DNA of 64,000 nucleotides from Sulfitobacter noctilucae. Its GTDB lineage: Bacteria; Pseudomonadota; Alphaproteobacteria; Rhodobacterales; Rhodobacteraceae. The notes below the pieces were generated by a model that was not told the DNA's origin, ran no database searches, and worked only from the letters and a program-made list of their open reading frames with translations. The position numbers and the translations under genes were made by a program. Shown here piece by piece: positions 59,601 to 64,000 of the stretch. The stretch is from contig NZ_JASC01000014.1 in assembly GCF_000622365.1 (NCBI RefSeq), positions 434,001 through 498,000 on the forward strand. The letters are read 5' to 3'. Numbering within the stretch: position 1 is the stretch's first letter; every line of letters starts with the position of its first letter.

Positions 59601-60824
59601 CAGGCCCAGTTCGATCTGGCCATCAACGGTCCGGCGGCACTCTCGTCGGTCAGTGGCACGATCAGCACGGCAAACGCGACATTCAGCGCCCCGAACCTGC
59701 GGCTGGCGCTGGAAGGGATCAATGCTGATATTCGTCTGGTCAACAGCCGGGCACAAATCGACGTAACAGGCCGCGCCACCAACGGCGGGCAATTGCGTGT
59801 TGGTGGCACAGTCGGGCTGGGCGGCGGATTGCCTGCGGATCTGACGATTGGTCTTGATAATCTGGTTCTGATCGACCCCAAGCTTTACCGCACATCTGTC
59901 AGTGGCGCCTTGCGCCTGGCCGGGCCGCTCAGCGGTGGGGCCAGTATCAGCGGGCAAGTCGATGTCGGTGAAACCGATGTTACTGTCCCGTCGACCGGGC
60001 TGACCAGCATCGGAGATATTCCACCGATCAACCATATCGGTGCCACACGTCCTGTGATCGCCACGCGGCGCAAAGCCGGGATCGACAGTGCTGCGGCGGG
60101 GGATGATCCGACGAGCGATGGCTCCGGTGGCTTTGGCCTGAACATCGCGGTCAACGCACCCAATCGTATTTTTGTGCGGGGACGCGGGCTTGATACTGAA
60201 CTGGGCGGGGCTTTGCGACTGACAGGCACGACAAACCGCATCATCTCTACCGGGCGGTTCGATCTTATTCGCGGTCGGCTTGATATTCTGGGCCAGCGCT
60301 TTGATCTGCGCGAAGGGTCGATCCAGTTTCAAGGCGATCTGGTGCCCTATATCCGCTTTGTCTCGGCTACCTCCACCGACACGGGCGAAGTGCGCGTGGT
60401 CGTCGAAGGCCGTGCCGATTCTCCCACCGTAAGCTTCGAAGCAACACCTGACGCGCCGCAGGATGAAGTTCTCGCGCAACTTCTGTTCGGGCGCGATCTG
60501 ACCGAAATATCGGCCCTTCAGGCGCTGCAACTGGCCAATGCGGTGGCGACACTCGCCGGACGTGGAGGCACGGGGGTGATTTCGAACTTGCGGGAAAACT
60601 TCGGGCTGGACGATCTGGATGTGACGACCACCGACAGCGGGGCCACGGCGGTACGGGCGGGCAAGTACATCTCTGAAAACGTCTACAGCGATGTGACCGC
60701 CGCATCAGATGGGGAGGCGGAAATCTCGCTAAACATCGATATCACGCCAAACCTGACCGGTCGGGCAACCCTTGGGTCAGACGGCAACAGCGGTATTGGG
60801 ATTTTCTTCGAGAAGGACTACTAA
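56667..60824 (+). CDS. tamB: Inner-membrane TamB/DUF490 protein
   Basis: Protein of 1385 residues with an N-terminal signal anchor (FAALALVFCSCLAA). The long middle is a repeated beta structure, the Chorein/AsmA-like groove thought to carry lipids between membranes. About 60-residue tandem units run from about residue 612 to 912, with a repeated S-G-P...GPY...GL(A/V)TGP pattern. The C-terminal DUF490 part includes NRIFVRGRGLDTELGG and ends with FEKDY. It partners with TamA, encoded directly upstream. Confidence 0.93.
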   Translation: MGLLKSAFAALALVFCSCLAAVAQESEDKGFLTRTIQDALSGAGRTVSIDGFAGALSSAARFDRMTIADGEGVWLTLEDVVLDWNRSALLRGRLEVESLTAQKLDLPRLPISEGDPLPDAEATPFSLPDLPVSIEITELGIEEINLGAPLLGESAQLTVAASAVLNGEQADIDLTASRTDSKQGEFILRANFERSDSLLDVMLQLTEGTEGLVSQLLNIPDRPSVALSVEGSGPIDDFTADIALDTDGQPRLAGQVILGTQDARSGGDTPDRRVQADIGGDITALLAPRFREFFGEDVQLKADALLQSSGAVDVSAFSLNAQAANIEGSVALNAGKWPTLIDITGRIANPDGTTILLPVGGEGTQVEAVDLRVDYDASSSDAIEALFDIAGLSMSAGEIERTQLSLDGTLTGGENEPGKFNGDVAFDLAGLALRDAALAEAAGNQITGRTTLAYITDQPFRLSNLDLSGTDFGLTGNAVVDGIETGLQTQLDAQLRATDISRFSALAGRELDGQTELALEGSIALLAGQFDLVLNGTTQDLALGIEQADAVLAGRTELSLAARRDETGTFLRDLAVENAALSLTGEAALRTDDSQAQADFRLNDIGLVMPQYSGPVTVSATATQDARGWSVDARTDGPYEAALTAQGLVTGPNAVLRFSANIPDAKPFAEQIEGPVTANGTLRKTEDGWRLDTGATGPYDVQAAIEGLVTPAIDVSFNLSMPDVQPLVPQVSGPLQAQGQLRQTDQGFVVDTTATGPYGLRAAVDGLATGPDMQLNFDLSLPNVSPLAPGINGALSASGDIRQTPEGIMVNTTADGPYGAKAAVSGLATGPDMRLSFDVSVPNVSPLAPGISGPLSANGIVRQTSDGIMLETTASGPYSARAAVEGLVTGPQANVTFTADMPNIGALVDNISGPLSIAGSARRQGSGFQVSTDVDGPSGTRAQVSGTIDPGGQLNLDVDGSAPLGLARPFLEPRDLQGQAQFDLAINGPAALSSVSGTISTANATFSAPNLRLALEGINADIRLVNSRAQIDVTGRATNGGQLRVGGTVGLGGGLPADLTIGLDNLVLIDPKLYRTSVSGALRLAGPLSGGASISGQVDVGETDVTVPSTGLTSIGDIPPINHIGATRPVIATRRKAGIDSAAAGDDPTSDGSGGFGLNIAVNAPNRIFVRGRGLDTELGGALRLTGTTNRIISTGRFDLIRGRLDILGQRFDLREGSIQFQGDLVPYIRFVSATSTDTGEVRVVVEGRADSPTVSFEATPDAPQDEVLAQLLFGRDLTEISALQALQLANAVATLAGRGGTGVISNLRENFGLDDLDVTTTDSGATAVRAGKYISENVYSDVTAASDGEAEISLNIDITPNLTGRATLGSDGNSGIGIFFEKDY
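58503..59402 (+). repeat. Five tandem 180-bp units in tamB
   Basis: In-frame units of 60 codons (one of 59) begin with S/E/N-G-P/A and contain a GPY followed by G-L and T-G-P. Units 3 and 4 are the most alike (NVSPLAPGI in both). A sixth, partial unit follows to about 59515. The tract extends the beta groove of TamB. Confidence 0.8.
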
Positions 60825-61384
60825 GGGCCTGCGGCTTTGGCGGTGAAGACGCCAAAACGGCCCTTGTCGAACAGCAGCCCCGCACCGTCGCCCGGCCGCT
60901 CGGCGGCATGGGTGACTTCACCCAATATAATCGAGTGATCGCCGGCGGGATGAACAGCATCCAACTTGCAATGGAAGGCGGCAAGGCACCCTTCGAGTTG
61001 CGGGGCACCGCCCGGTCCGGCGGTCCAGTCGAAGGACGTAAAGTCATGGCCCTGGCTTGCGAAATGCAAAGCCATTGCTTCCTGATCCTGTCCCAGCACA
61101 TGGATGCAGTAGGTTTGCGTTGTAGCAAATACATCGTGCCGTTTCGAGCGCAATGCTGCGGACCACAGGACCAGCGGCGGATCAAGCGAGACTGAAGAGA
61201 ATGAATTTGCGGTCATGCCCATCGGGCCAGCGTCGGTTTGCGTGGTGATGACCGTCACGCCCGTGCCGAACCGCCCGAAAGCGGAGCGCAAAGCCGCCGC
61301 ATCACCGGGCGCGAAAAAGCTCAAGTCATTGTCCATCGGAGCCTGCGTTGCCACGCCCGGATTCATTTGTCCATAGAGCCCCAT
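60821..61384 (-). CDS. Flavin reductase-like FMN-binding protein
   Basis: Protein of about 187 residues. ALRSAFGRFGTGVTVITTQT and MTANSFSSVSLDPPLVLW are the flavin-reductase-domain start and FMN-contact region, and GRFGVF is near the end. Such proteins supply reduced flavin to monooxygenases or act as oxidoreductases themselves. The start is uncertain: AAAGG precedes ATG 61384, and ATG 61423 or 61336 are also in frame. The stop overlaps the tamB end tail to tail. Confidence 0.85.
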   Translation of the reverse strand: MGLYGQMNPGVATQAPMDNDLSFFAPGDAAALRSAFGRFGTGVTVITTQTDAGPMGMTANSFSSVSLDPPLVLWSAALRSKRHDVFATTQTYCIHVLGQDQEAMALHFASQGHDFTSFDWTAGPGGAPQLEGCLAAFHCKLDAVHPAGDHSIILGEVTHAAERPGDGAGLLFDKGRFGVFTAKAAGP

Positions 61385-61468
61385 GTCGCGGCCTTTCGAT
61401 AGAGCAAAGCGCTGCTCGGCCATAGGCCCACAGGCAAATGCAGTTTCGGATCAGACCAGTATATAGGG

Positions 61469-61500
61469 CGCGATCCCGACAGGATCAGGTCGGGATCGCG
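61469..61500 (-). terminator. Perfect 12-bp hairpin downstream of acs
   Basis: CGCGATCCCGAC (61469-61480) and its complement (61489-61500) flank an 8-nt loop, 28 nt past the acs stop. It has no T-run, so it would be a weak or protein-aided terminator, or protect the mRNA 3' end. Confidence 0.6.
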
Positions 61501-61528
61501 GCAAATTTTTGCGGTGGCGCTCCGTGCG

Positions 61529-63487
61529 TTACTTTTTGTTCATGCGGTTTTCGATCAGATCGTCCACCACCGCAGGTTCCGCCAGCGTTGAGGTATCGCC
61601 CAAGGCACCGAAATCGTCCTCGGCAATCTTGCGCAGGATGCGGCGCATGATCTTGCCCGAACGGGTCTTGGGTAGGCCAGGGGCCCACTGGATAAGGTCG
61701 GGCGATGCAATGGGCCCGATCTCTGTGCGCACCCAGCCCCGCAATTCGGCCCGCAACTCTTCCGTTGGCTCTTCGCCGCCCATCAAGGTCACATAGCAAT
61801 AGATGCCCTGACCCTTGATATCGTGGGGATAGCCGACGACTGCGGCTTCGGCGACCTTGGCATGTGCAACCAGTGCGCTTTCGACTTCGGCGGTGCCCAT
61901 CCGGTGGCCCGAAACATTGATCACGTCATCGACGCGACCGGTGATCCAGTAGTCGCCATCCGCATCGCGCTTGCAGCCGTCGCCGGTAAAGTAATAGCCC
62001 GGATAATCCGCAAAGTAGGTTTTCTCGAACCGCTCATGATCACCCCAGACCGACCGCATCTGACCCGGCCAGCTGTCGGCAATGCACAGCACGCCTTCCG
62101 CCGGATTGCCTTTAAGCTCTTCGGCCGTGGTTGGTTCAAGAACGACAGGTTTGATACCGAAGAACGGCTTCATCGCAGAGCCGGGTTTCATCGCATGTGC
62201 ACCGGGCAGGGGGGTCATCAGGTGGCCGCCGGTTTCGGTCTGCCACCAGGTATCCACAATCGGACAACGCCCGCCGCCGACGACTTCGTTGTACCAGTTC
62301 CAAGCCTCCGGGTTAATTGGCTCACCCACGGTGCCCAGCACCTTGAGGCTGGACAGATCGCACTTGGTGACGAAATCCTTGCCCTTGCCCATCAACGCGC
62401 GCAGAGCGGTCGGGGCCGTATAGAACTGGTTCACCTTATGCTTTTCGCAAACCTGCCAGAAACGGCTGGCGTCGGGATACGTTGGCACGCCTTCGAACAT
62501 CAGCGTCGTGGCCCCGTTCGCCAGCGGACCGTAGACAATATAGCTGTGGCCGGTGACCCAGCCCACATCGGCGGTACACCAATAGATGTCGCCATCGTGG
62601 TAGTCGAAGGTGACCTCATGCGTCATCGCCGCATAGACCAGATAGCCCCCGGTGGTGTGGACGACACCTTTCGGCATCCCGGTGGAGCCCGAAGTGTATA
62701 GAATGAACAGCGGATCTTCGGCGTTCATCGCTTCGGGGGCGCAGGTGTCTGCAGCCTCTGCGGCAAGCGCATGATAATCGTAATCACGCCCGTCGGCCCA
62801 AGTCGTTTGGCCGCCGGTCCGCTTGACCACCAGACATTTGACGGTGTCCTTGCAGTGCAAGAGCGCCTGATCCGCGTTGGTCTTGAGTGCTGTGTTGCGG
62901 CCACCACGGGGAGCCTGATCTGCCGTGATGAGCACCTTGGCGTCGGATCCGTTGATCCGTGCAGACAGGGCATCCGGTGAAAAGCCCGCAAACACGATGG
63001 AGTGGATCGCACCGATACGCGCGCAGGCGAGCATGGCATAGGCCGCCTCGGGGATCATCGGCAGGTAGAGGATGACGCGGTCACCTTTGCCCACGCCCAT
63101 GTCGCGCAGAACATTGGCCATCTTGCAGGTATTTGTGTGCAGCTCGCGGTAGCTGATGTGCAGCGCCTCTTCATCAGGGTTATCAGGCTCCCAGATGATC
63201 GCGGTCTGGTCGCCGCGCGTTTCAAGGTGGCGGTCAATGCAGTTCGCGGCGACGTTCAACTCACCATCGGCGAACCAGTTGATGTGCACATTGCCGAGCG
63301 TAAAATCGACATCCTTGACCTGGGTGAAGGGTTTCATCCAGTCGACACGGCCTGCCTGTTCGCGCCAGAACGCATCTGGATCGGCAATAGAGGCGGCATA
63401 CATCTCGTCGTACCGCGTGGCATCAACATGGGCACCCGAGGCCATCTCTTTGCTTGGCGGATAGGTTGTGGCTGCTGTATCGGACAT
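61529..63487 (-). CDS. acs: Acetyl-CoA synthetase (acetate-CoA ligase)
   Basis: Protein of 652 residues, full length. Motif A3 [14 protein letters not shown], the region [11 protein letters not shown], the hinge [13 protein letters not shown] and the C-terminal Lys in [11 protein letters not shown] (target of acetylation in this family) are all seen. It makes acetyl-AMP and then acetyl-CoA from acetate, ATP and CoA. GGGGGG 8 nt before the ATG at 63487 sets the start. Confidence 0.97.
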   Translation of the reverse strand: MSDTAATTYPPSKEMASGAHVDATRYDEMYAASIADPDAFWREQAGRVDWMKPFTQVKDVDFTLGNVHINWFADGELNVAANCIDRHLETRGDQTAIIWEPDNPDEEALHISYRELHTNTCKMANVLRDMGVGKGDRVILYLPMIPEAAYAMLACARIGAIHSIVFAGFSPDALSARINGSDAKVLITADQAPRGGRNTALKTNADQALLHCKDTVKCLVVKRTGGQTTWADGRDYDYHALAAEAADTCAPEAMNAEDPLFILYTSGSTGMPKGVVHTTGGYLVYAAMTHEVTFDYHDGDIYWCTADVGWVTGHSYIVYGPLANGATTLMFEGVPTYPDASRFWQVCEKHKVNQFYTAPTALRALMGKGKDFVTKCDLSSLKVLGTVGEPINPEAWNWYNEVVGGGRCPIVDTWWQTETGGHLMTPLPGAHAMKPGSAMKPFFGIKPVVLEPTTAEELKGNPAEGVLCIADSWPGQMRSVWGDHERFEKTYFADYPGYYFTGDGCKRDADGDYWITGRVDDVINVSGHRMGTAEVESALVAHAKVAEAAVVGYPHDIKGQGIYCYVTLMGGEEPTEELRAELRGWVRTEIGPIASPDLIQWAPGLPKTRSGKIMRRILRKIAEDDFGALGDTSTLAEPAVVDDLIENRMNKK

Positions 63488-63713
63488 ATGTAGTTCCCCC
63501 CTTGAATGGTTTTGCTGGGCTCTGCCGGAATGGCCCGGTCGCGCCGCAATCATTGCGAGGGATCATAACGGGCTGTGGACGGAAAGAAATAAGCAACTGG
63601 CGTGGCGCGGTTCGCTTGTAAATGATTTTCCGGCCTGCGGGTAAAGTTGTAAATTTTTTGGCGGAGAGGAAGGCCAGTGGTTTTGGCGTATCGGTCTGAC
63701 CAAGAATGCCGCT

Positions 63714-64000
63714 ATGATTGCCCAAAGCGCTGGAGTGAGCCGCGCGGCTCATATGACAATGGAGAGTCCGATCCCCCGACCTCAGGTCACTGCCACAGTT
63801 CAGATCGACGATGCGCGCGTTCGCGTCACCTGTTTTGATTTCCCGATCGGAGCCGAGACCGGATGGCACGAGCACGGGCTGGACTATGTGATCACCACCC
63901 TGACGGACTGTACCATGATGCTGGAAGGACCGGACGGAGCCACAAGCGAAGTCATGATCGAGGCCGGGACCACCTACCGCCGTGACAGCGGTGTCCGGCA
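63714..64000 (+). CDS. Cupin-domain protein, 3' end outside the window
   Basis: The open frame runs to the window edge. The residues read PIGAETGWHEHGLDYVITTL, then MIEAGTTYRRDSGVR, a cupin motif with the G-x5-HxH pattern and the strand order of small cupins acting on organic acids. An ATG at 63714 or 63753 may be the start; neither has a strong ribosome site. The protein may bind a metal. It is divergent from acs. Confidence 0.65.
   Translation, partial: MIAQSAGVSRAAHMTMESPIPRPQVTATVQIDDARVRVTCFDFPIGAETGWHEHGLDYVITTLTDCTMMLEGPDGATSEVMIEAGTTYRRDSGVR

Noticed and set aside
1..64000. CRISPR arrays, complete insertion sequences and rRNA genes
   Set aside because: None was seen: no regular spacer-repeat array, no transposase gene with terminal repeats, and no rRNA-like sequence.

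Overview
The window is chromosome of an alphaproteobacterium of the family Rhodobacteraceae, most likely of the Roseobacter group (a Sulfitobacter-like genome would fit, but the genus cannot be fixed from this sequence). The signs are the gene types and order of the core parts: hisE-hisF-hisA with hisH-hisB nearby, ctaD, lipB, a tamA-tamB pair, acs, several small proteins typical of roseobacters, and an alphaproteobacterial SOS box (GTTC-N7-GTTC).

Core, left (1-5941): a PLP-dependent sulfhydrylase of methionine synthesis (metY-like); a ribbon-helix-helix-like protein with two tandem palindromes in its promoter; a glycosyltransferase-like protein with a DTD motif; and a large acidic protein with three tandem domain repeats.

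Genomic island (5942-37935, 31.9 kb): the intact tRNA-Tyr gene (37878-37961) marks the right end, and a 61-bp exact copy of its 3' part marks the left end (5942-6002). Four copies of TTGGGACCA lie within 80 bp of the two att copies, two at each end, as expected for integrase arm sites. A xis-like gene and the tyrosine integrase beside the tRNA are both broken, so the island looks fixed in place. From left to right it carries: (i) a compact three-gene operon with a DUF4365 nuclease-like/TPR protein, an 85-residue linker protein and an SMC/Rad50-like zinc-hook ATPase, a likely antiphage system; (ii) a catabolic unit of a flavin monooxygenase, a TAXI-type TRAP transporter and an AraC regulator; (iii) a cassette of a DUF6634-like protein, two metallophosphoesterases, a DEDDh exonuclease and a broken GIY-YIG protein, with AT-rich, TG-rich blocks on both sides that are dense in TGTAACA; (iv) a SOS-controlled umuDC pair whose UmuD has Cys where the catalytic Ser is expected; (v) MarR/ABA4-like and LysR/oxidoreductase/VOC/GNAT units; (vi) a second-type tryptophanyl-tRNA synthetase that contains no tryptophan and is preceded by a Trp-Trp leader peptide and an attenuator; and (vii) a creatinase.

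Core, right (37936-64000): a SpoU-type 2'-O-methyltransferase, a zinc-ribbon protein, a CoA-binding protein, the histidine genes with three DUF2147 genes inserted in the opposite direction, an AsnC-type ligand-binding protein, a response regulator, tRNA-Gly(GCC), a MAPEG protein, cytochrome c oxidase subunit I, a ThDP enzyme, lipB, a DsbA-type oxidoreductase, a peptidoglycan-binding protein, tRNA-Leu(GAG), tamA-tamB, a flavin reductase, acs, and the start of a cupin gene cut by the window edge.

All functions are read from motifs and remembered family features. No database search was run.
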